DNA from: Carboxylicivirga sp.
GTDB lineage: Bacteria > Bacteroidota > Bacteroidia > Bacteroidales > Marinilabiliaceae
Direction of reading: 5' to 3'
DNA length: 64,000 nt
NCBI GenBank assembly: GCA_025210475.1
Contig: JAOARW010000053.1
Coordinates: 186,001 to 250,000 of the forward strand
Part shown: positions 52,698 through 61,448 of the stretch, in pieces
Layout of the letters: each line of letters starts with the position of its first letter
Numbering within the stretch: position 1 is the stretch's first letter
Position numbers and translations under genes: made by a program
Notes under the pieces: generated by a model
What the model was told of the DNA's origin: nothing
Database searches by the model: none
Seen by the model: the letters and a program-made list of their open reading frames with translations, nothing else

Positions 52698-53645
52698 ATG
52701 AACTTACCCACTGCTGAAGATATAATTGAGGCATATGCGCGAATTATGCCCCATGTGCATCAAACGGCTGTGTTATGCAGTTCGGCTATAAATGAAATTG
52801 TAGGAGCCGAATTGTATTTTAAGTGTGAGAATTTTCAAAAAGTGGGTGCTTTCAAATATCGGGGTGCAACCAATGCAGTACTGAGTTTATCAGATGAGCA
52901 GAAAATGCGTGGTGTGGCAACTCATTCGTCAGGAAATCATGCAGCAGCTTTGGCCTTGGCAGCACAAATGAATGGAGTTAAAGCACATATTGTCATGCCG
53001 GATAATGCACCGGGTATTAAGAAAAAAGCAGTGATGGGGTATGGTGCTGAAATAACCTTTTGTGCACCTACTTTAGAAGCTCGTGAGAAGACGTTAGAGG
53101 AGGTCATCCTGAATACTGGCGCAACCTTGGTACACCCATACAATCAAAAGGAGGTTATTTGTGGTCAGGGAACTGCATCGTTGGAGTTGATGCAAACGTG
53201 TGATCGCCTGGATGCGGTAATGACGCCTGTTGGTGGTGGAGGATTATTGAGTGGTACGGCGACATACCTTAAAGCCAAACATCCGAAGGTAGAAGTGATT
53301 GCCGGTGAGCCATTAAATGCCAATGATGCTTATCTTTCTTTTAAAAGTAAATCGTTCCAGCCAGTTGTTAATCCAGATACCATTGCGGATGGTCTGCGTA
53401 CTTCGTTGGGTTCTATTACTTTTGAAATAATAAAAAATAAAGTTGACGATATATTAACGGTTAGTGAAGCTACAATAATAGAGGCCATGCGTTTAATTTG
53501 GGAGCGTATGAAAATAATTATTGAGCCGTCATCAGCTGTTCCTTTAGCGGCTATCCTGGAAAATAAGGAGCGCTTTAAAGGGAGAAAAGTAGGGGTAATA
53601 CTGACTGGTGGAAATGTTGATTTAGATCACTTGCCTTTTAAGTAA
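52698..53645 (+). CDS. threonine/serine dehydratase-like PLP enzyme
   Basis: A fold-type II PLP enzyme of 315 residues. Schiff-base Lys53 is in GAFKYRGATNA, the Asn loop in HSSGNHAAALALAA and the phosphate-binding glycine loop in TPVGGGGLLSGTA. It resembles threonine dehydratase, serine racemase and threo-3-hydroxyaspartate ammonia-lyase, which cannot be told apart here; there is no ACT regulatory domain, arguing against biosynthetic IlvA. ATG 52698 is preferred to 52641. Confidence 0.88.
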   Translation: MNLPTAEDIIEAYARIMPHVHQTAVLCSSAINEIVGAELYFKCENFQKVGAFKYRGATNAVLSLSDEQKMRGVATHSSGNHAAALALAAQMNGVKAHIVMPDNAPGIKKKAVMGYGAEITFCAPTLEAREKTLEEVILNTGATLVHPYNQKEVICGQGTASLELMQTCDRLDAVMTPVGGGGLLSGTATYLKAKHPKVEVIAGEPLNANDAYLSFKSKSFQPVVNPDTIADGLRTSLGSITFEIIKNKVDDILTVSEATIIEAMRLIWERMKIIIEPSSAVPLAAILENKERFKGRKVGVILTGGNVDLDHLPFK

Positions 53646-53688
53646 TAAGCCGGAAATTTCGCTTTAACATTAATTGTAAATCTAATAG

Positions 53689-53768
53689 AACCACGAATTT
53701 CACTAAATATCACAAAAGTGTTTCGCATGGTGAAACCAAAATTTGAGTAATTAGTGTAATTAGTGGTT
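53689..53768. repeat. imperfect inverted repeat, candidate dispersed element
   Basis: A 21-nt arm beginning AACCACGAATTTCACTAA (53689-53709) is repeated inverted at 53748-53768 (the complement begins AACCACTAATTACACTAA). It fills part of the 53646-53889 gap. The arms differ at four or five positions and no T-run follows, so it is more likely a palindromic repeat element than a terminator. Confidence 0.5.
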
Positions 53769-53889
53769 GAGAAATAGAAAGAATTATTAATTGGTTTTAT
53801 AGAAAGCTATTAACTTGATTAACTGGCTTTGTAGGTTGATTCGGTTTGGTGTTTAATAGTTTAAATGAATATGTTCGAATGTGCATAGC

Positions 53890-54330
53890 TTAATTGTTGC
53901 GAATTGTTAATTGGCCATTTCTGTAAGTTGTTGCATATGGTTTTAATGGATATATTGCCGGATCTTTAATTATATCTCCATATTCTGTTGCAACCAAGAA
54001 CTCTGATTTACATTGTGGGCATCTTACAATAGGATTTCCATCTTCAATCTTTTCTACAAAATAAACTCTGCCATCATCGTGTTTGTGTGTACACATTCGA
54101 TCAAAAGCATAAAATTGATCGCCTCCATTGTTCCATACCACAACACCATTAACACCAACTATGCGATTAGTGCTTCCTGGCATAATCATAAATAAACTCT
54201 TTCCTGAATATTGTGGTACTATATTTACTGTTGCAGTAAAACTAACATTGGGAATAATATTATTAGAGTCTTTGTTACATGCAAAACAAATGACCGTGGC
54301 TATAATCCAAATTGCAACTTTCTTCATCAT
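53890..54330 (-). CDS. Rieske-like lipoprotein with CxH / CxxC ligand set
   Basis: A 146-residue protein with a lipoprotein signal (ATVICFACNKD; lipid Cys18) and a small Rieske-like fold. The expected ligands are Cys80-Thr-His82 (MCTHKHDD) and, at the second site, Cys104-Pro-Gln-Cys107 (RCPQCKSEF), where classical Rieske proteins have CxxH. That gives three Cys and one His, or a different metal site with His84. The C-terminal IYPLKPYATTYRNGQL is Rieske-like. It is presumably a periplasmic electron carrier anchored in a membrane; no partner gene is adjacent. Confidence 0.65.
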   Translation of the reverse strand: MMKKVAIWIIATVICFACNKDSNNIIPNVSFTATVNIVPQYSGKSLFMIMPGSTNRIVGVNGVVVWNNGGDQFYAFDRMCTHKHDDGRVYFVEKIEDGNPIVRCPQCKSEFLVATEYGDIIKDPAIYPLKPYATTYRNGQLTIRNN

Positions 54331-54493
54331 TCAATATTTTATTCTTAAACGGATTAGCTTGTGGTTTATTGTTTTTGTTTAAGTGTGGAAAATTAAGATC
54401 AAATCCGCTATCTCCAAAATTAATATGAACATTAATAGGTAATCTTTATTCAAATTTTGGTATTTTGGCTAAATATTCAAATTGTATATTGAT

Positions 54494-54907
54494 ATGGACG
54501 ATTTAGGTAATATATTATATATCCTTGTAATGCTTGGGGCGCTTATCTTTAGTGCTTTCAGAAAGCAGAAGCAAGCTAAGAGGCCCCATCCAATGCCCGA
54601 AGATGAGCATCGGCCTACATACAGTCCAATGGATGAAGATGATGTGCTGTCGGAGTTGAAAGACTTATTTAATCAACCCAAGGAGCAGCCCAGGCCAGTT
54701 GTAGAACAGCCACCGGTACAAAAAGCCGTTATCAAACCACAGGTACAAACAGTGCATAAGGAAAAGCCAAAGAGCAAGCATAGTAAGAATGATGTTGAAT
54801 TAGAGGATTTGAATACTACCGGTGATGGCTTTGAGTTTGATAAAGAGCAGATTGATTTACGACAAGCGGTCATCTATTCAGAAATACTAAAGCGACCTTA
54901 CGAGTAG
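54494..54907 (+). CDS. single-pass membrane protein with Pro/Glu-rich tail, unknown function
   Basis: A 137-residue protein: N-terminal membrane helix (LGNILYILVMLGALIFSAFR, about residues 3-22), then a cytoplasmic acidic, Pro- and Lys-rich region (VEQPPVQKAVIKPQVQT) and a helical end IDLRQAVIYSEILKRPYE. I do not recognise it. It precedes greA by 154 bp with its own promoter between. The TTG at 54482 is not chosen. Confidence 0.6.
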   Translation: MDDLGNILYILVMLGALIFSAFRKQKQAKRPHPMPEDEHRPTYSPMDEDDVLSELKDLFNQPKEQPRPVVEQPPVQKAVIKPQVQTVHKEKPKSKHSKNDVELEDLNTTGDGFEFDKEQIDLRQAVIYSEILKRPYE

Positions 54908-54956
54908 GTAATCATCTGTTATTTAATATGCTACCGCGCGGTAAACGCTTAGGTCT

Positions 54957-54987
54957 TTTGTAATTATTGATAACTTTCATATATTTG
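54957..54987 (+). promoter_or_regulatory. greA promoter, Bacteroidota type
   Basis: TTTG (54957-54960) is followed after 19 bp by TATATTTG (54980-54987): both elements and spacing match the Bacteroidota consensus. greA starts at 55062, leaving a leader of about 70 nt. Confidence 0.8.
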
Positions 54988-55061
54988 TAACAAAGAGTTC
55001 TGGTAACCGGGATTCTTTTATTTTTTTTTATAATAGTTCAGAAAAACAGAGGAGGATTATA

Positions 55062-55526
55062 ATGAAATATATAACTGAAGCTGGCTTAAAGAAGCTTAAG
55101 GAAGAACTTCACCAGCTTGAAACATACGAGCGCCCATCTATTTCTAAGCAAATTGCAGAAGCACGTGACAAAGGTGATTTGTCGGAAAATGCCGAATATG
55201 ATGCCGCTAAAGAAGCTCAGGGCTTGTTGGAAATGCGTATTGCCAAACTAAAAGATACGGTTGCCAATAGTCGCATTATTGATGAGTCGCGTATTGATAC
55301 TTCAAAGGTGCAGCTTTTAAATAAGGTGAAAATTAAGAATCTTAAAAATAAGGCAACAATGACTTATACCCTAGTACCAGAGAGCGAGGCTAACCTGAAG
55401 GAAGGAAAGATTTCTATTTCAACACCTATTGCAAAGGGTTTGTTGGGTAAAGAAGTGGGTGATCAGGTGGAGATTAAAGTGCCATCGGGCATGATGACCT
55501 TCGAAATCGTAGAAATATCAATCTAA
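55062..55526 (+). CDS. greA: transcription elongation factor GreA
   Basis: Rescues backtracked RNA polymerase by stimulating transcript cleavage. The 154-residue protein has the N-terminal coiled coil with the acidic tip DLSENAEYDAAKEAQ (about residues 41-55) and the C-terminal FKBP-like domain (IAKGLLGKEVGDQVEIKVPSG). A strong AGAGGAGG ribosome site precedes it, unusually good for Bacteroidota. The HIT gene follows by 11 bp. Confidence 0.96.
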   Translation: MKYITEAGLKKLKEELHQLETYERPSISKQIAEARDKGDLSENAEYDAAKEAQGLLEMRIAKLKDTVANSRIIDESRIDTSKVQLLNKVKIKNLKNKATMTYTLVPESEANLKEGKISISTPIAKGLLGKEVGDQVEIKVPSGMMTFEIVEISI

Positions 55527-55537
55527 GTTAATCAGCC

Positions 55538-55930
55538 ATGCCTACCATTTTTACGAAGATTGTAAACGGCGAAATTCCTTGTTATAAGATTGCAGAAGAC
55601 GATCGTTTTTTTGCTTTCCTGGATATTAATCCTCTTGCTAAAGGGCATACCCTGGTAATACCGAAACAAGAAACGGATTACTTGTTTGATTTGGACGATC
55701 AATTGCTGGCAGATATGAATGTATTTGCCAAAAAAATTGCAGTAGCCCAGAAGAAAGTTATTCCTTGCAAACGCGTTGGAGTAGCTGTATTAGGATTGGA
55801 AGTGCCGCATGCGCACATTCACTTGATTCCGATGAATAGTGAAGCTGATGTTAACTTTTCAAATCCTAAGCTAAAGCTGGCGTCGGAAGAGTTTGAAGAA
55901 ATAGCCGGTTTAATTCGAACCGAATTATAA
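55538..55930 (+). CDS. HIT family nucleotide hydrolase
   Basis: A 130-residue histidine-triad protein. N-terminal FTKIVNGEIPCYKIAEDD matches HinT/PKCI-type proteins and the triad is HAHIHLIPM. These hydrolyse phosphoramidate bonds of nucleotides such as AMP-lysine. The greA-hit pairing with a single terminator after it suggests an operon. Confidence 0.93.
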   Translation: MPTIFTKIVNGEIPCYKIAEDDRFFAFLDINPLAKGHTLVIPKQETDYLFDLDDQLLADMNVFAKKIAVAQKKVIPCKRVGVAVLGLEVPHAHIHLIPMNSEADVNFSNPKLKLASEEFEEIAGLIRTEL

Positions 55931-55950
55931 ACTGGATAAGATATAGAAAA

Positions 55951-55976
55951 AAGGTTGCCAAAAGCAGCCTTTTTTT
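55951..55976 (+). terminator. intrinsic terminator of greA-hit
   Basis: Stem AAGGTTGC (55951-55958) / GCAGCCTT (55964-55971, one G-U pair), loop CAAAA, followed by a T-run to 55976. Confidence 0.9.
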
Positions 55977-56342
55977 ATTTATAGGAAGTCCTTAATAATC
56001 GTGAGCATTCAATAAGTAATTGCCTCCATCTGATGAATACATCCTTAGTATTAAGAGGTTTGATTTAAACCATTGTTAGGTATCAGAATAATTATTCCGT
56101 TTATAATTAGTTTTGAACTTAATTGTCCGGGCATGGAACGGGATTGGTGTAAGGGTTATTTTTTTTTGATTAATGATGCGATTTTTGATGTCAAGGTGCT
56201 TGACTTGGTGGTTAAAATCCTCCTAGTTCGCTATTTTTTAATTATGTTTGTAATGGACGGAACATTATTAATTATCAGGCGTATATAACTTGGTTGTTGA
56301 GCATGTTGGGTTATTTATGTTTGATAACAATTTAAAACGGGG
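55977..56342 (+). promoter_or_regulatory. upstream region of the type IX secretion operon
   Basis: No credible gene; a 71-codon frame at 56073 starts with TTG and lacks a ribosome site. TATGTTTG (56316-56323) matches the -7 box; a weak GTTG (56293-56296) stands 19 bp upstream. The start codon at 56343 would lie only about 13 nt from the transcription start, giving a nearly leaderless message. Confidence 0.5.
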
Positions 56343-58094
56343 ATGAAAAAATATCTACTTGGAATTACTTTACTTCTGATTTGGACGGGGGTAGATAAAA
56401 TTTACGGGCAGAAACCAACGGCAATAGTTACTTTCGATGATCTTAGCTTTTGTGAATCAGAGAAAGTTGGTGGAGTTGTAGAAACTCAGATGCGAATAGA
56501 CTTTACTGGTTCGGGAATCTATGATTTTGACTATTATGTGAATTATCGTGCTGATGATGACTATGATAAGAAGGTTGAAGTGCGCAGGCATAATGGAGAT
56601 TTATTCAATACGCCAATTAATTTGTTTCAGACCAGTACAATTTCCATTTTTAAAATATACGATGACAACTATCCATTAGGAGGAGAAGGATCAGACGATA
56701 TTACAATGGATAATAATACAATTGTTGTTGATCAGATTCCCACTCCGATAATAAATGATCCGATAAGAACTTGTGATTTAGATGTCCATTTAAGTGCAAG
56801 TAAAGAGTTTCCTTCCAGTACAGTTTTATGGCGCTTAGAAAATGCAGGTGATGGCTTATTAAGTGATGAAACAATTGTTGATCCTGTTTTTTCGGCCAAT
56901 ACAGATGGTGTTTATAATGTATATTTAAAGGAGATACAAGGAGAATGTGAAACGGAAGTTTCAGCACCGGTAAGCGCCGTAAATAAACCAAGTCCAACAG
57001 GTGGACCAATTGAGAATAGTGAGGTGATTTGTTCCGGTAATGCAGCGACCATCGAATTGGGCTTATATGGTACATTTCCAATAACTGTTTTTTATGAGGA
57101 AGGTAACGATTCATTTAATGAATCAGATCCTTATGAAATTACAACCCCATCATATAACACCCCTTCAGGCAATGAAGTGTTTTCAATTTATAGATTAGTT
57201 GATAGGGATGGATGTGAATCAGTTATTAATCAAGATGTAAATATTCAGGTTGACTTTGTTCCTGTGGCAGATGCGGGCGCCGATTTTAGTGAGTGCTCAA
57301 ACACTGCAACCTTGGCCGCTAGTGTTACAAGCGACTCATATGGACAATGGTTCTATGAACCTGCTCCCGGGTATATTTCAGATCCGAATTCTCCAACTTC
57401 AGATTTTACAGTGCCATTGCACTTACAAAAGAGAATGGAGGAGTTTGAATTAATGTGGCGACTTACTAACAATAACAATCATCAATGTTATAGTGAGGAT
57501 ATTGTCAAACTAACACTTTATGAAGAACCTAAAAGTGAAATTATAACCGATATTTCTCAAGTATATTTTGCAACACATCTGGATTTGGAAGCAAAAGAAA
57601 TAACAAGTGGCATGGAAGGTCAATGGGAATTTGTTGAATCACCATCGACAGAGTCTTATTTTGAAAATCCAAATAGTAATGATGCTAAAGTCAAAGATTT
57701 GGCTATTGGCACCTATACTTTCAAATGGACGGTATCAAATGGTGAGCATTGTCCAACTCCTACTGATCAAATCACAATTGTTAATGAAGATATTTATCGT
57801 ACCACCGGTTTTTCTCCCAACGGTGATGGAATAAATGATCGTTTTATTATTGGTGGAGCTGAAAATGTAAAGCAAAATAAGTTAGTGGTATTTAATATTT
57901 CAGGAGAAGTAGTGTATGAAGTTGATAATTTCTGTCATCCTAAACCTGGAGAAGAGATTGGATGGGATGGAATACAAAAAAATGGGGAGAAGAAAGATGG
58001 TACTTACTATTATATTTTTACTGGAGAGAATGAAGATAGTGAGGCTATCAAGCCAATTAAGAATTACCTAATTATTAAAGGGAGCAAAGAATGA
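56343..58094 (+). CDS. secreted protein with type B (gliding-type, CHU_C) C-terminal sorting domain
   Basis: A 583-residue cargo of type IX secretion. Signal peptide of about 22 residues (ends VDKIYGQK), several beta-rich Ig/PKD-like modules, then the CHU_C-type domain from about residue 488 with TGFSPNGDGINDRFIIGG, a hallmark of this sorting signal, ending GTYYYIFTGENEDSEAIKPI. Known type B cargo is often followed directly by a PorP/SprF gene, as here (4-bp overlap). The surface role is probably adhesive or structural; no enzyme motif is seen. Confidence 0.88.
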   Translation: MKKYLLGITLLLIWTGVDKIYGQKPTAIVTFDDLSFCESEKVGGVVETQMRIDFTGSGIYDFDYYVNYRADDDYDKKVEVRRHNGDLFNTPINLFQTSTISIFKIYDDNYPLGGEGSDDITMDNNTIVVDQIPTPIINDPIRTCDLDVHLSASKEFPSSTVLWRLENAGDGLLSDETIVDPVFSANTDGVYNVYLKEIQGECETEVSAPVSAVNKPSPTGGPIENSEVICSGNAATIELGLYGTFPITVFYEEGNDSFNESDPYEITTPSYNTPSGNEVFSIYRLVDRDGCESVINQDVNIQVDFVPVADAGADFSECSNTATLAASVTSDSYGQWFYEPAPGYISDPNSPTSDFTVPLHLQKRMEEFELMWRLTNNNNHQCYSEDIVKLTLYEEPKSEIITDISQVYFATHLDLEAKEITSGMEGQWEFVESPSTESYFENPNSNDAKVKDLAIGTYTFKWTVSNGEHCPTPTDQITIVNEDIYRTTGFSPNGDGINDRFIIGGAENVKQNKLVVFNISGEVVYEVDNFCHPKPGEEIGWDGIQKNGEKKDGTYYYIFTGENEDSEAIKPIKNYLIIKGSKE

Positions 58095-59026
58095 AACAAT
58101 TAACCCAAAAACTGATTCTGACTTTGATCTTAGTTTGTTCATTGGCTCCTGTTAAAGGTCAGAAAGATATTGTAATGAGCCAGTATCTGCATAATCGTTA
58201 TGCACTAAATACTGCATTTGCCGGAAACCGGGAGGTGCTTTCGTTATATGGTGGCTATCGCCAGAAATGGGCGGGCATTGAAGGGGCTCCTGGAACCATG
58301 TTGTTTAGTATGCATTCGGCTTTGCGAAACGAAAATGTTGCATTAGGGCTTGAGGTTTATAATCAACAATATGGGGTGAATAAACAAACCGGGTTTGCCT
58401 TCTCGTACACCTATCGATTAAAATTGGCTAACAAACAAAAACTGGCGTTTAGTATCAATGGAGGTGGTGGATTTTATAATGCCAATTGGACTGAAGTTAA
58501 TACCTTCGATCCAAGAAACGATGGAGTTGATGATGTGTTTTCAAGCAATGAATCGAATTTTGCTCCCATCGTTGGTTTTGGTTCGGCCTGGTACTCCAAC
58601 AAGTTCTTCGCAGGATTCTCCATCCCAAATTTCTTTTATTACGATGCCTATGTCGAGGGGGGAGATTATAGTTTTGCTTTGGACAAGGCAAATTACATAC
58701 TTACTTCAGGATATTTATTTGAGTTATCAAAAAAATGGCATCTGCAACCAAGTTTTATGGCACGATATAATCCGGAGTTTGAATCAACGGTAGATGTGAA
58801 TGCTACGGTGATTTATAATAATCAGATTTGGGCTGGTATGGCTTATCGAACAACCAAAGATCTGGTAGCCATGGTAGCTTATCAGGTAACGCCGCAAATC
58901 CGATTCTCTTACAGCCTCGATTATACTACAGGTGAAATTAGCTCGTACAATAGTGGAACGCATGAAATTGCTATTCAATATGATTTTGGATATAAAGTTA
59001 AAACACCAAGTCCTAAATTTTTCTAA
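58091..59026 (+). CDS. PorP/SprF family type IX secretion membrane protein
   Basis: A 311-residue outer-membrane beta-barrel-type protein. Signal peptide ends near APVKGQKD; the conserved start MSQYLHNRYALNTAFAGN and GGYRQKWAGIEGAPGT identify the PorP/SprF family. Alternating hydrophobic strands run to the C terminus. SprF-like proteins are needed for attachment or secretion of the cognate type B cargo encoded just upstream. Confidence 0.92.
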   Translation: MKQLTQKLILTLILVCSLAPVKGQKDIVMSQYLHNRYALNTAFAGNREVLSLYGGYRQKWAGIEGAPGTMLFSMHSALRNENVALGLEVYNQQYGVNKQTGFAFSYTYRLKLANKQKLAFSINGGGGFYNANWTEVNTFDPRNDGVDDVFSSNESNFAPIVGFGSAWYSNKFFAGFSIPNFFYYDAYVEGGDYSFALDKANYILTSGYLFELSKKWHLQPSFMARYNPEFESTVDVNATVIYNNQIWAGMAYRTTKDLVAMVAYQVTPQIRFSYSLDYTTGEISSYNSGTHEIAIQYDFGYKVKTPSPKFF

Positions 59027-59035
59027 ACCAAACTT

Positions 59036-60439
59036 ATGTGTCAAAGAATTATATATAGTGTATTGTTGTTCTTTTTAAGCCTTCAGCTTATCGGCGCTCA
59101 AGGAATTAGTGTAAAAAAGTTGGGATTTAGTGAAAAAGAGCAAAGTGAAATTGCACCCGTATTTAAAGATTCGGTTCTGTACTTTAGTTCCAATAAAAAT
59201 ATAAACTGGCTTAAGAAAGCAACCGATCAGGATAATGAGAATTTTTATAACCTGTTTTCTGTTAGGCAAGCGGCTGATTCATCCTGGCGGGATGTTGAGC
59301 AGTATCAGGCTGATTATTTTTCGGAATTTCATACCGGATCGATAGCATTTTTTGAACCTCGCAACGAAATCTATTTTACTGAAGTTCACTATAAAGACAA
59401 AAAACGATTTAAAGGAAAGGATCAGAACCTGTTGGGCGTTTTTCAGGCACAGGAAGACAAAGATTCATATACACGTGCTAAGAGTTTACCTTTTAACTCA
59501 CGTCGAAGCTATAATACAGGACATCCGACCCTATCACCCGACGGACAATTAATGTTTTTTGTATCGGATAAAGAAGATGGTTATGGCGAAACAGATATTT
59601 ACATGTCGGAAAGAACCGGAGAGGAATGGGGACCGGCTGTCAATATGGGAAAACTGATTAATACACCGGCTAAGGAATTATTCCCGTTTTATCATCCCAA
59701 TGGCAAACTTTATTTTGCTTCTAACGGCCTTGGAGGCGAAGGTGGGTTTGATATTTTCTATACCTATCGCACCAATGAAGGCTGGGTAAACCCCATCGCT
59801 ATGAATAATCAAATTAACAGTGCGGCAAATGAATTAAGCTGTTACATATTTGATGACGAGCAAGGAGGCTACTTTGCTTCTGATCGTGATGGCGACGACG
59901 ATTTATTCGAGTTTAGATTTTTATTTCCGGTATTTGGTGCGGGTAATAAACAAAAGGAAAATACCTTCAGGTATCAATTCTTCGATGAGATGGGTGGAAA
60001 AGGAGAAGGCCCTTTAAAATATGTTTGGCATTTTGGTGATGGCGGCATTGCTGAAGGTGATACCGTAATTCACAAATTTAGACAACCGGGTACCTATCAC
60101 GTACAATCTTTTTTGGTAGATACCGTTGAAAATGTTGAGTTGTTTGTTCTGAAGGATTTTCATCATGAAGTAAAGAAAAAGATTCAGGTATATATTAAGT
60201 GTCCCGATGAGGTTAAATTAGGTGAGTTACAAACCTTAGATGCCACAGAATCTAACCTGGGCGATTTTACGCCCAATGGATTTTATTGGGAATTACCTGA
60301 TGGTTCAAAGCAAAAAGGTGAAACAATTCAGTTTATTTTTCGAACAAAAGGAAAGCACATTGTCAAGTGCGGAACGATTAGTAAAGATGACCCGCAGCAT
60401 AAGATGTGTACTTATAAAGAAATTAATGTAATAGAGTAA
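59036..60439 (+). CDS. periplasmic/outer-membrane PD40 propeller and PKD protein (SprE/PorE-like)
   Basis: A 467-residue secreted protein. Signal peptide ends IGAQGI; WD40-like PD40 repeats include HPTLSPDGQLMFFVSDKEDG and NGKLYFASNGLGGEGGFDIF (about 165-255); a PKD domain (about 320-365) has YVWHFGDGGIAEGDTVIHKF. The usual C-terminal OmpA peptidoglycan-binding domain is absent, unlike PorE-type proteins. It lies 9 bp from PorP/SprF and 2 bp before the next gene. Confidence 0.85.
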   Translation: MCQRIIYSVLLFFLSLQLIGAQGISVKKLGFSEKEQSEIAPVFKDSVLYFSSNKNINWLKKATDQDNENFYNLFSVRQAADSSWRDVEQYQADYFSEFHTGSIAFFEPRNEIYFTEVHYKDKKRFKGKDQNLLGVFQAQEDKDSYTRAKSLPFNSRRSYNTGHPTLSPDGQLMFFVSDKEDGYGETDIYMSERTGEEWGPAVNMGKLINTPAKELFPFYHPNGKLYFASNGLGGEGGFDIFYTYRTNEGWVNPIAMNNQINSAANELSCYIFDDEQGGYFASDRDGDDDLFEFRFLFPVFGAGNKQKENTFRYQFFDEMGGKGEGPLKYVWHFGDGGIAEGDTVIHKFRQPGTYHVQSFLVDTVENVELFVLKDFHHEVKKKIQVYIKCPDEVKLGELQTLDATESNLGDFTPNGFYWELPDGSKQKGETIQFIFRTKGKHIVKCGTISKDDPQHKMCTYKEINVIE

Positions 60440-60441
60440 AT

Positions 60442-61410
60442 ATGTCCAAACTACTTAATCTATCCTTATTACTGTTGTTGATCGGAATTATGGCGAAAGC
60501 ACAGCCGGTTCCGGGTGCTGATGAAAATATTCCCAACCTGATTACTTTTGGAGCAGATGCGGAAACATCGTGGGGGGATGCCAATTTCTGCCAGATTATC
60601 TTTTTTACCGTTCCTGAAAACCATACAGCACCGATTTATATCAAAGTATACGATCCCGATTGTGGCAATGAAAATGATGAGCTGCAAGGTGAGTGGAATA
60701 CCGAAACATCATTTAGTATTTATGGCGGGCAGGGATCTTGTTCAAACGAGGATGCTAAAAAACTGAACCTTGACGGCGATTACGATGAAGGTACCTTATT
60801 GGCATCAAAAACTTTTGGTAATGATCCTGAATATGATCAGAAGTGGTATACATTTGGCCCCATAAACCCATCCGAAGGCGAATATCTGCCTGAGGAAGGT
60901 GGACATGTTTTTAAAGTTATTATTGAAGGAGTTTCTGGCGATGATGGGAACATGTATCAATTGTATATGAGTACAAAGGAAGATACTCAGAATGCTGTTG
61001 AAGGGGGCTATGCTTTTTATTACAAGTATACGGTTCGCCTGCACGACGATCCCAAAGAGGTTTCTCATATCTATCCTTATATCAACGATTCAACCATTGT
61101 TTCAATAAAGCAAACCAATTTCGATTGGGATAATGACGGATGGATTATTGTTCGTTCGGTAGCCACTGCTTTTCACAGGATGAAAATATCGAACGATGAC
61201 GAATGGGCAACCAGTATGTATAACATCAAACCAGAGGAATACAATACATCTCTGGATATTCAAATGAAAAAGCATCCGTCAGGAAATATTCGCAATAATA
61301 ATGTGGTAATTTATTTTGAGAACCAATACGGCGAATTGCTTAAATCCTACAGTGTGCCGATTGGCGGTGTGCCAAAGTATGGGGGTAATCCCACTGTTAA
61401 CGAGTTGTAG
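60442..61410 (+). CDS. secreted protein of unknown function in the type IX operon
   Basis: A 322-residue protein with a signal peptide (ends MAKAQPVP). It is beta-rich and acidic, with no family I recognise; TSWGDANFCQIIFFTVPENH and SVATAFHRMKISNDDEW are striking blocks. There is no sorting domain. Its position, 2 bp after the PD40/PKD gene and 38 bp before the sensor, argues for a role with the secretion or sensing proteins. Confidence 0.7.
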   Translation: MSKLLNLSLLLLLIGIMAKAQPVPGADENIPNLITFGADAETSWGDANFCQIIFFTVPENHTAPIYIKVYDPDCGNENDELQGEWNTETSFSIYGGQGSCSNEDAKKLNLDGDYDEGTLLASKTFGNDPEYDQKWYTFGPINPSEGEYLPEEGGHVFKVIIEGVSGDDGNMYQLYMSTKEDTQNAVEGGYAFYYKYTVRLHDDPKEVSHIYPYINDSTIVSIKQTNFDWDNDGWIIVRSVATAFHRMKISNDDEWATSMYNIKPEEYNTSLDIQMKKHPSGNIRNNNVVIYFENQYGELLKSYSVPIGGVPKYGGNPTVNEL

Positions 61411-61448
61411 ATAATATCGAATTAGATAGATTGTGAAAAACTAAATTT

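Noticed and set aside
56073..56288. 71-codon frame between hit and the type IX operon
   Set aside because: It starts with TTG, lacks a ribosome site, has no family and overlaps an AT-rich leader; probably noise.
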